Source of the DNA: Collinsella sp.
GTDB lineage: Bacteria; Actinomycetota; Coriobacteriia; Coriobacteriales; Coriobacteriaceae
Reading direction: 5' to 3'
NCBI GenBank assembly: GCA_019419505.1
Contig: DXZS01000023.1
Coordinates: 1-40,396 of the forward strand
DNA length: 40,396 nt
The notes under the pieces are model-generated. The model was not told the DNA's origin. It searched no databases and worked only from the letters and a program-made list of their open reading frames with translations. Every line of letters starts with the position of its first letter. Position 1 is the first letter of the stretch. Both the position numbers and the translations under genes were made by a program. Shown one piece after another: positions 22,807-30,575 of this stretch.

Positions 22807-23043
22807 CCGTGCATTTTTTGGAGTATTCTGCAGTTCGAGTTGTCTGCATATGATTCGACGTCGCCAACGGTGGCCTTCGGATATCCCTAGCGAGCGTTCC
22901 GAGTCAGATTTCGCCGTTTTCCGGAGCAGGGGCGCGTCATTCTCGCCATGTCGGGACTTAGAATGATACGGCGCCCTACAGTTTTGCCCACCCGCGGCGG
23001 TGCTGGCGCGGTCACGTTGCAGAATACTCCGTTTTTTGCACGG
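22807..23043. repeat. Possible MITE-like element with inverted ends
   Basis: CCGTGCA-N6-GGAGTATTCTGCA at 22807-22832 is repeated in inverted orientation at 23018-23043; the six variable bases are TTTTTT in one and AAAAAC in the other. An inner imperfect hairpin (GGGGCGCGTCATTCT against AGAATGATACGGCGCCC, 22929-22976) lies between. No convincing gene is inside. It accounts for most of the 621-bp gap between helicase and ferredoxin genes; the remainder is AT-rich with a TATACT at 23191-23196 that could be the next gene's -10. Confidence 0.5.
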
Positions 23044-23253
23044 GCCAGGATGGGGTACCTCAGGAGAACACGGCGGTATCCCGTAAATATATACAATCTG
23101 TACCGTAATTAATACAAAACGAAGAGGCAGACAGCGTAGGGTGGGTGCATTGGGGTGTTTGGTGCACCAAAACGGGGATCCCACGTACCGTATACTCTGG
23201 CTGGATGTGAAAACGGCTTGACGCGTTGCCAGGCGTAGGGGGAGGGTGCCTCG

Positions 23254-24015
23254 ATGGACGTATTCGAAATTGTGTTTAGTCCGACGGGTGGAACGCGGAA
23301 GGTGTCTGGCCTTGTGGCCGGGGCGCTGGACAAAAATACCGTTACCGTCGATCTGACCGATAGCGGGCTAGATTTCAGCGCTGTCTCGATGACTGAGGAC
23401 GACGTGGCCGTAATCTCTGTGCCGGCGTATGCCGGTAGAATCCCGGCTGTGGTGGCTGACCGGTTGGGCATGGTGCGCGGCAACGGGGCTCGGGCTGTTT
23501 TGGTTTGTGTATACGGAAACCGCGCGTTTGAGGACACGCTCGTAGAGCTGGAGGACGTTGCGAAGCGCGCCGGATTTAGGGTGGTTGCAGCGGTTTCTGC
23601 TATTGCTGAGCATTCCGTTGCTCGTCAGTTTGCTGCTGGGCGACCGGATGCGCAGGATGCGGCGCAGCTCGCAGAGTTTGCGCAGCAAATTCAGCAAAAG
23701 CTGTTGACTGAGGATGCATCCGAGCCCTCTATTCCCGGCAATCGTCCTTATAAACAAGCCGGAGGTCACCGCATGGCACCCGAGGCAACAGAGGATTGCG
23801 TCTCCTGCGGTGCATGCGCCGCGGCGTGCCCCGTTTGTGCTATCGACAAGGGCGACCCCAAGCGAGCAGCTGGCGAGGCGTGCATCTCCTGCATGCGCTG
23901 CATTGCCGTATGTCCGCGAGGCGCTCGCAAGCTTGATCCCAACAAGCTATCCGCTGTTTCCCAGATGCTGAGCAAGGCTTGCGTCGTGCGGAAGGAATGC
24001 GAGCTCTTCATCTAG
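23254..24015 (+). CDS. EFR1-type flavodoxin/ferredoxin fusion
   Basis: This 253-residue protein joins an N-terminal flavodoxin-like domain (about 1-150), with the FMN phosphate loop FSPTGGTRKV near residue 10, to a C-terminal ferredoxin domain with two [4Fe-4S] motifs: CVSCGACAAACP and CISCMRCIAVCP. I recognise this as the EFR1 architecture of anaerobic gut bacteria; its electron partners are not known to me. GGAGGG lies seven bases before the ATG. It is a single gene. A family C palindrome begins 13 bases after the stop codon and may end the transcript. Confidence 0.87.
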   Translation: MDVFEIVFSPTGGTRKVSGLVAGALDKNTVTVDLTDSGLDFSAVSMTEDDVAVISVPAYAGRIPAVVADRLGMVRGNGARAVLVCVYGNRAFEDTLVELEDVAKRAGFRVVAAVSAIAEHSVARQFAAGRPDAQDAAQLAEFAQQIQQKLLTEDASEPSIPGNRPYKQAGGHRMAPEATEDCVSCGACAAACPVCAIDKGDPKRAAGEACISCMRCIAVCPRGARKLDPNKLSAVSQMLSKACVVRKECELFI

Positions 24016-24028
24016 TGCATACGAAATT

Positions 24029-24091
24029 GGTGCATTGGGGACAGGCTAATCTGCACCAACCTGGTGCAAACAAACCTGTCCCCAACGCACC
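24029..24091. repeat. GGGGACA...TGCACC palindrome (family C), copy 2
   Basis: Outer arms GGTGCATTGGGGACAGG and CCTGTCCCCAACGCACC differ at one position and enclose an inner TGCACCA/TGGTGCA pair. It shares the inner and outer motifs of the copy at 13240-13286 but is longer. A further repeat-like stretch with GGAACGTCCC follows at 24104-24145. Confidence 0.8.
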
Positions 24092-24246
24092 AGAGTGAGG
24101 AGTGCCCCTGGGTGCCGGCAGAAAAGGAACGTCCCTAAGTGCCGCCTAAATACCGTTTATCGAAGAAAAAATACCGCTCACCGGTCATAATGATTGTTCT
24201 GGCTTTGGGCTTGTCTACAATAACTCCCGTAAAAAGAAATGCGGAA

Positions 24247-24332
24247 GGTTACCGAGTCCCTCGGACGTGGGCCTAACCAAAGTCTTTGAACGGGTGTGTC
24301 TCTATGGATGCATTCGCTTGATTTTGGTTGGG
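24247..24332 (+). promoter_or_regulatory. RAT-like antiterminator target overlapping a terminator-like hairpin
   Basis: GGTTA (24247-24251) pairs with TAACC (24274-24278), and CCGAG pairs with CTCGG inside with an asymmetric internal loop, a 32-base shape like the RNA targets of BglG/LicT proteins. An alternative hairpin, CCTAACCAAAGTC (24272-24284) with GATTTTGGTTGGG (24320-24332), uses the 3' side of the first, so the two exclude each other. The T tract after it is weak. A LicT-type gene downstream supports the reading. A possible CATAAT -10 lies at 24186-24191. Confidence 0.55.
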
Positions 24333-24358
24333 CTATATTTATGAAGGGACATGCCACC

Positions 24359-24871
24359 ATGGGTTTCTTTTCTCGCCTGATGGGCGGTTCGGATGAGCAG
24401 AAGACTGCAGCTTCCGAGTTCGAAATCCTCGCTCCCGTTTCCGGCGAGCTTGTTCATCTAGAAAATACCAATGACCCCGCTTTTAGCAGCCGTGCCGTGG
24501 GCGATGGCGTTGCCGTGGTTCCCCAAGAGGGAACGGTGTGCGCTCCTGTTTCCGGCACCGTCGCGGCGCTGTTCCCGACCGAGCATGCACTGGGCATCAT
24601 GTCCGACGACAGCTCTGCTCAGGTGATGCTGCATATCGGAATCGACACTGTTAAACTTGAGGGCAAGGGCTTCCATGCGCTTGTTGCCCAGGGTGACCAT
24701 GTCGACGCGGGCCAGCCCCTCGTCGAGGTCGATTTCGACGCGGTCCGCGCCGCCGGCTTCGATCCCACGGTCTTCGTTATCGTGTGCGAGCGTTCGGAGA
24801 ACTCGACTCTTCGTGAGCACGCTTCCGGCCCTGTTGCTGTTAAAGAGCCTGTCGTCTGGCTTTCCGAGTAA
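24359..24871 (+). CDS. PTS glucose-type EIIA component
   Basis: This 170-residue cytoplasmic phosphocarrier takes phosphate from HPr and passes it to the EIIB domain encoded downstream. The active-site histidine is His92 (VMLHIGIDTV), with the supporting His76 (FPTEHALGI), as in EIIA-Glc/Crr. The beta-rich N-terminal signature APVSGELVHL is present. The frame opens earlier, but MGFFSRLMGG at 24359 is the natural start of the family and AAGGGA lies upstream. It is separate from EIICB, which carries no EIIA domain of its own. It opens the operon with a RAT-like element in its leader. Confidence 0.9.
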   Translation: MGFFSRLMGGSDEQKTAASEFEILAPVSGELVHLENTNDPAFSSRAVGDGVAVVPQEGTVCAPVSGTVAALFPTEHALGIMSDDSSAQVMLHIGIDTVKLEGKGFHALVAQGDHVDAGQPLVEVDFDAVRAAGFDPTVFVIVCERSENSTLREHASGPVAVKEPVVWLSE

Positions 24872-24877
24872 ATTCTT

Positions 24878-25744
24878 GTGGTGGGTACCGTGGTTATCAA
24901 GCGAGTTTTCAACAACAACGTCGCAATGGTCACTTCGGACGATGGCTCTGAGCTCATCGTCATCGCTCGAGGCCTCTGCTTTGGCCGTCATGCCGGCGAT
25001 GCCATCGACGAGGCATCGGTCGAAAAGACCTACGCGTTGCAGGAGGGAACTTCTCAGGATTCGCGTACGATTGACCGCTTGGCACATCTTTTAGAGTCCA
25101 TCCCCACCGTCAACCTCGTGATTTCCGAGGACATCGTTCAGATGCTTCGTCGAGAGCTCAATGTTGATATCAACGACAAGATTCTCATTGCTCTCGCAGA
25201 CCATATCAGCCTTGCTTTGGAGCGCGAGCGCAAGGGCGTCCCCTGCGAGAATCCGTTGCTGCTCGAGATCCAGCAGTTCTATCGCAAGGAGTATGCGCTT
25301 GCGGGCCGTGCGCTGCAGATTGTCAAGGAGTATATGGGCATCCAGATGAGCGAAGAAGAGCAGGGTTTTATTACGCTGCATATCGTCAACGCCACCATGC
25401 CGCAACGCTCCGACCGTCTCATCATCTCGGTCCAGCTTGTTCGCGATGTGCTCGCGATTGTTTCCGAGCGCTATGCTACGACCCTCGATAACACCTCGCT
25501 GCCCTATGAGCGTTTCGTTCGCCATCTGCAGTTTTTCGCGCAGCGAGCGCTCGATCCCGCGGCCGGGCAAATCAATGGCGACGCGCTGTTCCGAATCGAT
25601 GAAACGGCGTATCCGTGTGCATTCTCGTGCGCGGACGCCATAGCCGCCCACTTGTCGTCTACCTATAACGTTGTCGTTACCAATGCCGAGAAGAGTTATC
25701 TCGCATATCACATTGTTAACCTGCTTGGAGAACCTGGTCTCTAG
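24878..25744 (+). CDS. BglG/LicT-family transcriptional antiterminator
   Basis: The 288-residue RNA-binding regulator has an N-terminal CAT domain (VIKRVFNNNVAMV, residues 6-18) that would bind the RAT hairpin, and two PRD domains. PRD histidines are visible: ADHIS and TLHIVNA in PRD1, VRHLQFF and AYHIVNLL in PRD2. Their phosphorylation by PTS proteins normally switches activity with substrate supply. The start is GTG at 24878, six bases after the EIIA stop codon; GTG 24890, with GGTGGG before it, is an alternative and is nearer the family's usual first residue. Its place inside the PTS operon and the RAT-like leader point to autoregulation. Sequence outside the motifs does not settle LicT versus GlcT type. 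Confidence 0.9.
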   Translation: MVGTVVIKRVFNNNVAMVTSDDGSELIVIARGLCFGRHAGDAIDEASVEKTYALQEGTSQDSRTIDRLAHLLESIPTVNLVISEDIVQMLRRELNVDINDKILIALADHISLALERERKGVPCENPLLLEIQQFYRKEYALAGRALQIVKEYMGIQMSEEEQGFITLHIVNATMPQRSDRLIISVQLVRDVLAIVSERYATTLDNTSLPYERFVRHLQFFAQRALDPAAGQINGDALFRIDETAYPCAFSCADAIAAHLSSTYNVVVTNAEKSYLAYHIVNLLGEPGL

Positions 25745-25843
25745 GCATAACGTGCCCATACATCGATTGATATAAGGCAAGGCTTGCGGTCTTGTCCAGG
25801 GCACAGCTATCTCAATTTGCGGAAAAGGAAGGGGAGTACCGCT

Positions 25844-27460
25844 ATGACCGCAAAAAAGAAGTTCAATTTCAAAGCGCCGTTGGAGGTGTTCGCGAAGTCG
25901 ATCGTTCAGCCGATGATGTATCTCTCGGTTGCCGGCATCCTGCTCATCGTGGGCATCATTCTGACCAACAAGACCATCTGCGCCGTGGTCCCCGTGCTGG
26001 GCTCCGGCCCGTTCCAGCTTGTGGGCGCCGTTGTCTATCAGTCGCTGATGTTTATCATCAACAACCTCTCGATTCTGTTCTGCGTGGGCATCGCCGGCGC
26101 CATGGCAAAGAAGAACAAGGGCCATGCTTCGCTGATCGCCCTGATGTCGTTCTTCCTGTTCCTTCAGGCCAATAACATCGTGCTCAACGCCACCGGCTCT
26201 CTTGCCGAAGCGAGCGGCATGCTCGGCCTTACCGGAACCGGCCAGAGCACCGTTATGGGCATTCAGGTGCTCGATACCGGCGTGTTTGGCGGCATCATTC
26301 TTGGTTGCATCACCGGTGCTGTGTTCAACAAGTACTCGAACAAGCAGTTCCCCATTGCTCTTTCGATGTTCTCGGGCGTTCGCTTCCCGTTCCTGATCAT
26401 GATCATCATCTCCTGGATCATGGGCGCTGGCTTCTGCATCGTTTGGCCTCCGGTTCAGGGTGCCATCTCCTCCGTTGCCGGCATCATTAAGGAGTCGGGC
26501 AACATCGGTCTGTTTATCTACGGCATGCTCAACAAGCTGCTCGTTCCCACCGGTCTGCACCACCTCATCTACACCCCGTTCCAGTTCTCCGATGTGGGCG
26601 GCACCCTTACGCTGGGCGATCAGGTTATCGCCGGCGCCTATCCCATCCGTGTCGCCGAGATGGCAATGACGGGCCAGCCCTTCTCCGATAGCACCTACTT
26701 CAACAGCTACACCTTCAACAACCTGTGGCCCTACATCGGTATCGGTCTCGCCTTTATCTTCACCGCTTACAAGGGGAACAAGGATAAGACCAAGGCCGTT
26801 ATCATCCCGCTGATCATCACTGCCGTGCTCTCCTGCGTGACCGAGCCCATGGACTTCCTCTTTGTCTTTGCCGCTCCCGTGCTCTTTGTCGTTCACTCGG
26901 TTCTTTCCGGCATCTTCCTGGTCCTGCTCAAGGTCCTCTCCGTGCCCGCTTCGACTGCAGGCGGCATCATCAACATCGTGGTCTCCAACCTGGTCCTCGG
27001 TGTCGACAAGACCAACTGGCCGGTCATGCTGGTGCTCGGAGTCGTCAACGCCGCTCTGTACTTCTTCCTCTTCACCTTCCTTATTAAGAAGCTCAACCTC
27101 CACACGCCTGGTCGCGAGGAGGAGTCCGAGCTCGCCGAGTCCGTTGCCGAGGGCGAGGCCGCCGCGTCTGTCGCGGTGAAGCAGGGCGCTGTTGCCGCGG
27201 CTCCCGCAGAGGGCGTCGATGCGGGCATTGCCGACCTGGTCGCAGGTCTTGGCGGCAAGGACAACATCGAGGAGCTCGAGAACTGCTTTACGCGTCTCCG
27301 CGTGAACGTTAAGAACCCGGACCTCATCAATGAGGACCTCATCAACCACGTGCCCAACAGCGGCATCAACCGCAACGGCAACAATATCCAGATCATCTTT
27401 GGCATGAAGGTCGCCGAGATGCGCGACAAAGTCGAGAATGCAATTGAGAAGGAGCAGTAA
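25844..27460 (+). CDS. PTS alpha-glucoside-type EIICB permease
   Basis: This 538-residue membrane protein imports a sugar and phosphorylates it. The EIIC part (about 1-425) has roughly ten membrane segments, beginning VYLSVAGILL-like at 30 and including the conserved loop PTGLHHLIYTPF. A flexible Ala/Glu-rich linker leads to the C-terminal EIIB domain, whose phosphocysteine is Cys481 (LENCFTRLRV). The downstream GH4 enzyme of the 6-phospho-alpha-glucosidase type suggests maltose or related alpha-glucosides (MalX/GlvC-like). The ATG at 25844 has GGAAGGGGAG upstream. It lies 99 bases after the antiterminator gene and three before the GH4 gene. Substrate is inferred from context. Confidence 0.9.
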   Translation: MTAKKKFNFKAPLEVFAKSIVQPMMYLSVAGILLIVGIILTNKTICAVVPVLGSGPFQLVGAVVYQSLMFIINNLSILFCVGIAGAMAKKNKGHASLIALMSFFLFLQANNIVLNATGSLAEASGMLGLTGTGQSTVMGIQVLDTGVFGGIILGCITGAVFNKYSNKQFPIALSMFSGVRFPFLIMIIISWIMGAGFCIVWPPVQGAISSVAGIIKESGNIGLFIYGMLNKLLVPTGLHHLIYTPFQFSDVGGTLTLGDQVIAGAYPIRVAEMAMTGQPFSDSTYFNSYTFNNLWPYIGIGLAFIFTAYKGNKDKTKAVIIPLIITAVLSCVTEPMDFLFVFAAPVLFVVHSVLSGIFLVLLKVLSVPASTAGGIINIVVSNLVLGVDKTNWPVMLVLGVVNAALYFFLFTFLIKKLNLHTPGREEESELAESVAEGEAAASVAVKQGAVAAAPAEGVDAGIADLVAGLGGKDNIEELENCFTRLRVNVKNPDLINEDLINHVPNSGINRNGNNIQIIFGMKVAEMRDKVENAIEKEQ

Positions 27461-27463
27461 ACA

Positions 27464-28846
27464 ATGATCATTACTCTGTGTGGTGGCGGATCCACCTTTA
27501 CCCCCGGCATCGTCAAGTCCATCGCTCTGCGCAAGGACGAGCTCGACGTTGACGAGATTCGTCTGTACGACATCAACGAGGAGCGCCAGCGCAAGATCGG
27601 CGTGCTCGTGGACTGGATTTTGCACGAGGACCTTGGCCTGGACATCAAGCTCACGGTGACCACCGACAAGGAGACCGCCTTTACGGACGCGAGCTTCGTG
27701 TTTGCCCAGATGCGCGTGGGCGGCTACGCCATGCGCGAGCAGGACGAGAAGATTCCGCTGCGTCACGGCTGCGTGGGTCAGGAGACCTGCGGTTGCGGCG
27801 GCCTTGCCTACGGCATGCGCACCATCTTCCCCATGGTCGAGCTGATCGATGACGTTGAGAAGTACGCCAAGAAGGACTACTGGATTCTCAACTACTCCAA
27901 CCCTGCTGCCATCGTCTCCGAGGGCTGCCGCGTGCTGCGCCCCAACGCTCGTATCATCAACATCTGCGACATGCCGATCGCGATTATCGACGTGGTTTGC
28001 GCTGCGCTCGATATCGACAAGAAGGATGTCGAGTACGATTACTTTGGTCTCAACCACTTTGGTTGGTTCACCTCGATCCGCCACAAGGGCGAGGAGGTGC
28101 TCCCGCAGCTGCGCGAGTACATCAAGGAGCACGAGATTCTGCTGCCCGACTCCTACCTCAAGGGCATGGGCTCGCTCATGGCAAAGAAGCCCGAGGAGAC
28201 CGCCGACGAGCATCCCGAGCAGAACCGTCACACCAAGGGCAGCTGGTACTACGTCTGGAAGGGCGAGTACGAGATCATGGAGTGCTTCCCGGAGTACCTG
28301 CCCAACACGTATCTGAACTACTACCTGCAGCAGAAGGAGTTCGTCGAGCATTCCAACCCCGAGCGCACCCGTGCTAACGAGGTTGAGGAAACGCGCGAGA
28401 AGAACCTCTTCGACGGCATCGATCACTACGAGAAGACGGGCGAGATCGACGAGAGCACGTTCTATGCGGGCAGTCACGGCGACTGGATTGCCGATCTGGC
28501 TATCGCTCTGAAGAACGACACCAAGCAGCGCTTCCTGGTCATTTGCGAGAACAAGGGCGCTATCCCCAACATGCCCTACGACGCTATGGTCGAGCTGCCT
28601 GCCTACATTGGCAAGAACGGCCCCGAGGTCATCAGCCGCGACAACATTCCGCTGTTCCAGCAGGGCCTCATGATGCAGCAGCTGAACTCCGAGAAGCTCG
28701 TGGTCGAGGCTACGATCGAGGGTTCGTACGAGAAGGCGCTCAAGGCCTTTACGCTCAACAAGACCGTGCCTTCGATGAAGGTCGCCAAGGAAGTTCTCGA
28801 CGACATGATCGAGGCCAACAAGGACTTCTGGCCCGAGCTTAAGTAA
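27464..28846 (+). CDS. 6-phospho-alpha-glucosidase, glycoside hydrolase family 4
   Basis: This 460-residue cytoplasmic enzyme cleaves phosphorylated alpha-glucosides such as maltose 6-phosphate using NAD+ and Mn2+ through a redox mechanism. The N-terminal NAD-binding segment ITLCGGGSTFTPG is clear. NICDMP (metal-binding Cys) and GLNHFGW (metal-binding His) match GlvA/MalH enzymes closely, as does NTYLNYYL later; the CDMP form favours the alpha rather than the beta branch. Length is a little above the usual 440. It starts three bases after the EIICB stop codon, so they are co-translated. A GC-rich hairpin follows as a terminator. Confidence 0.92.
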   Translation: MIITLCGGGSTFTPGIVKSIALRKDELDVDEIRLYDINEERQRKIGVLVDWILHEDLGLDIKLTVTTDKETAFTDASFVFAQMRVGGYAMREQDEKIPLRHGCVGQETCGCGGLAYGMRTIFPMVELIDDVEKYAKKDYWILNYSNPAAIVSEGCRVLRPNARIINICDMPIAIIDVVCAALDIDKKDVEYDYFGLNHFGWFTSIRHKGEEVLPQLREYIKEHEILLPDSYLKGMGSLMAKKPEETADEHPEQNRHTKGSWYYVWKGEYEIMECFPEYLPNTYLNYYLQQKEFVEHSNPERTRANEVEETREKNLFDGIDHYEKTGEIDESTFYAGSHGDWIADLAIALKNDTKQRFLVICENKGAIPNMPYDAMVELPAYIGKNGPEVISRDNIPLFQQGLMMQQLNSEKLVVEATIEGSYEKALKAFTLNKTVPSMKVAKEVLDDMIEANKDFWPELK

Positions 28847-28894
28847 TGACAGAAGGTCGCCGGCGCAAAAGAGTCACTGACCACATAACTTGAA

Positions 28895-28937
28895 CAATGC
28901 CCCGTTCGTGCACTTGCGCGGACGGGGCATTGCCGTT
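28895..28937 (+). terminator. Likely terminator of the PTS operon
   Basis: CAATGCCCCGT pairs with ACGGGGCATTG around a GC-rich loop, 48 bp after the GH4 stop codon. The following bases (CCGTTTCG) make only a weak T tract. Confidence 0.65.
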
Positions 28938-28954
28938 TCGCGCAAAGGGCTGAT

Positions 28955-29176
28955 ATGGGGGATGGGCAGCGCCGTCGCGTCGAGATTGCCCGCGCCCTGC
29001 TGTGCCCGGGCGACGCGGTGATTCTGGACGAGTCCTTTACCGGTCTAGATACCGCCGCGCGCGATGCGACGTCCGAGGTCGTGCTCAACCTCCTCGATGG
29101 CCGCACACTCCTGCTCGCCACACATGACGCCTCCGACGCTCAGGCCCTCGATATCTCGAACATCATCACGCTCTAA
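28955..29176 (+). pseudogene. C-terminal remnant of an ABC transporter ATPase
   Basis: The 73 residues run from the ABC signature (MGDGQRRRVEIARALL) through Walker B (DAVILDESFTGLD) to the H-loop histidine (LLLATHDASD). Walker A and the Q-loop are missing: the open frame continues upstream for only a few codons (AQRAD) before reaching the operon terminator. A functional ATPase needs about 200 residues, so this is a 5'-truncated remnant. No permease gene is near. The high similarity to intact ATPases over the remaining part suggests that the loss is not very old. Confidence 0.8.
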
Positions 29177-29232
29177 ATACTAATTCAGCAACAAAATGAT
29201 CCGTTTTCCTCCGTCCCCATGGGGTCGGGTAT

Positions 29233-29279
29233 GGTATTCTATCTGCGGGGTAATACTTTGGAATACCAAGTAATACCAA
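29233..29279. promoter_or_regulatory. Repeated GGTATTC/GAATACC motifs upstream of the antitoxin gene
   Basis: GGTATTC (29233), GTAATAC, GAATACC and GTAATACC occur within 47 bp, forming direct and inverted half-sites such as TTGGAATACCAA. Antitoxin genes usually repress themselves through such sites. It lies about 110 bp before the DinJ-like start. Confidence 0.5.
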
Positions 29280-29391
29280 CGCCGTAGAAACAAACTCCAG
29301 ATGCGGGCCAATCGGGTTGCCTTCACAGCCCGTCGCCCAGCCGCGTGGCCCGCATCTATCCGCACCACCGTCGTTTCAAAAAGGAAGCGCC

Positions 29392-29613
29392 ATGGCAGAA
29401 CACATGACCCCCGTAGTCGCGAAGGTCTTGCCCGAGGAGAAGGCGGCCTTCGCGGCGGCAACTCAGCTCGTGGGCACCACGCCGTCCAACGCCATCCGCA
29501 TGTTCATTGCCGCGTTCAATCGCTGCGGCACCTTCCCGTTCGACATCTCGCCCAACGGGGCCTTTGGCAAAGACTGTCCCCAACAACTAGTCGTTGAAGA
29601 ACGTCCCCAATGA
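29392..29613 (+). CDS. RelB/DinJ-family antitoxin, orphan, with repeat-derived C-terminus
   Basis: This 73-residue protein has the ribbon-helix-helix N-terminus of RelB/DinJ antitoxins (KVLPEEKAAFAAATQLVGTT followed by PSNAIRMFIAAF). AAAAAGGAAG precedes the ATG. No RelE/YafQ-type toxin gene follows: after FDISPNGAFGKDC the reading frame enters the family B palindrome, which encodes the last ~10 residues (PQQLVVEERPQ) and the stop codon. The normal toxin-binding C-terminus is therefore probably lost. The DNA-binding half could still act as a repressor at the repeats upstream. A decayed toxin-antitoxin locus is the simplest explanation. Confidence 0.75.
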   Translation: MAEHMTPVVAKVLPEEKAAFAAATQLVGTTPSNAIRMFIAAFNRCGTFPFDISPNGAFGKDCPQQLVVEERPQ

Positions 29614-29644
29614 CTAGTCGTTGGGGACGTTCTTCAACGACTAG
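29587..29644. repeat. 58-bp near-perfect CTAGTC palindrome (family B)
   Basis: The 25-base arms match at 24 positions around GACTAGTC, itself a palindrome. The arms begin and end with CTAG and contain AAGAACGTCCCCAA. It overlaps the 3' end of the antitoxin gene and stops 20 bp before the CPBP protease start. The degenerate copy after gltD shows that it is dispersed. Confidence 0.9.
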
Positions 29645-29663
29645 CTGTCGGGAGGAGGTTGGC

Positions 29664-30575
29664 ATGCTCAATGCGATGATTTGGGCGCTTGCCTGTTTTG
29701 GCGTCGTCGCGGCAGATATTGCCCTGAGCGTGGTTTTGTTTTCCGCTCTGGGTGTCGCGTCGGTGTTCATGGGCTTTTCGATTGACGGCCTCGATATTCA
29801 ATTGCTTCAGGCTGTCGCGCAGACGGCATCGTTTTTAATGGCGCTGCTGTGGTGGCGTTATCTGTGGCCGCGTTCGTTTATGGCACGCCGGCAAAGCGCG
29901 CATCCGCTCGGCGGGGGAGCGCGTGGGGCGTGGAAGCGCATCGCCTGCGTTATCGTGATCGGCCTTGCCCTGCAGGTGGTCGTTGGCTACGTGACCGACG
30001 CCGTGCTGTCGTTGTTGCCCGAGGCTGCGGCCGACTACAGCGAGCTTGTCGAGGAAACAGGCATGGGCGACACGAGCTACCTGGCCGTCCTGACCACGGT
30101 GCTCGGCGCCCCATTTTGTGAAGAGCTGCTGGTACGCGGAATTATTTTTGAGTTTTCGCTCCGAGCGTTTAATCCGCAGTGCCGCCCACTTTGGAAGCGC
30201 CGGCGTCGTGCGGGTGCGCAGGACGGCGCCATGGTGCCCTGGGCGGCCCCGGGCACGTGGGGTATCACCGCGGCGATTGTGCTGCAGGCGGCAATCTTCG
30301 GTTTTATGCACATGAATTGGGTGCAAGGTTGCTACGCGGGTGGTGCCGGTCTGGTCTTTGGCTGGGTGCTCGTGACGACTGGAAAGCTCCGCTACACGAT
30401 TCTGCTGCATTTTGCCTTTAATGCCGGGTCGTATCTCATGACGTTGCTCTGGTTTGTGAATACGCCGTTCGACGTGGCAATTACGGTCGCTATCGCCGGC
30501 GTCATCCTCGTTGAGGCAATGCGGTCGCTGCGCCGCGCGTGTGGGATGGACGCAGCGAGCGCACCGCTGCCCTAG
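29664..30575 (+). CDS. CPBP-family intramembrane metalloprotease
   Basis: This 303-residue multi-pass membrane protein has the three CPBP (Abi/CAAX-protease-like) motifs: EELLVRG (153-159), FGFMH (His216) and HFAFN (His249, Asn253), which bind the catalytic metal. At least six hydrophobic segments are visible. GGAGGAGG lies before the ATG at 29664. Family members process prenylated proteins in eukaryotes and are linked to bacteriocin self-immunity or peptide processing in some bacteria; nothing here defines its substrate. It lies convergent with ygiQ, whose stop overlaps its own by four bases. Confidence 0.87.
   Translation: MLNAMIWALACFGVVAADIALSVVLFSALGVASVFMGFSIDGLDIQLLQAVAQTASFLMALLWWRYLWPRSFMARRQSAHPLGGGARGAWKRIACVIVIGLALQVVVGYVTDAVLSLLPEAAADYSELVEETGMGDTSYLAVLTTVLGAPFCEELLVRGIIFEFSLRAFNPQCRPLWKRRRRAGAQDGAMVPWAAPGTWGITAAIVLQAAIFGFMHMNWVQGCYAGGAGLVFGWVLVTTGKLRYTILLHFAFNAGSYLMTLLWFVNTPFDVAITVAIAGVILVEAMRSLRRACGMDAASAPLP

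Noticed and set aside
22702..23184. Short frames in the 22.7-23.2 kb gap
   Set aside because: They run through the inverted repeats of the possible MITE and have no start signals or domains.
25091..28477. 1128-residue open frame on the minus strand
   Set aside because: It lies opposite the antiterminator, EIICB and GH4 genes, which have clear motifs. Its composition (Val/Leu/His/Asp-rich, no domain) is that of an antisense shadow in high-GC DNA.
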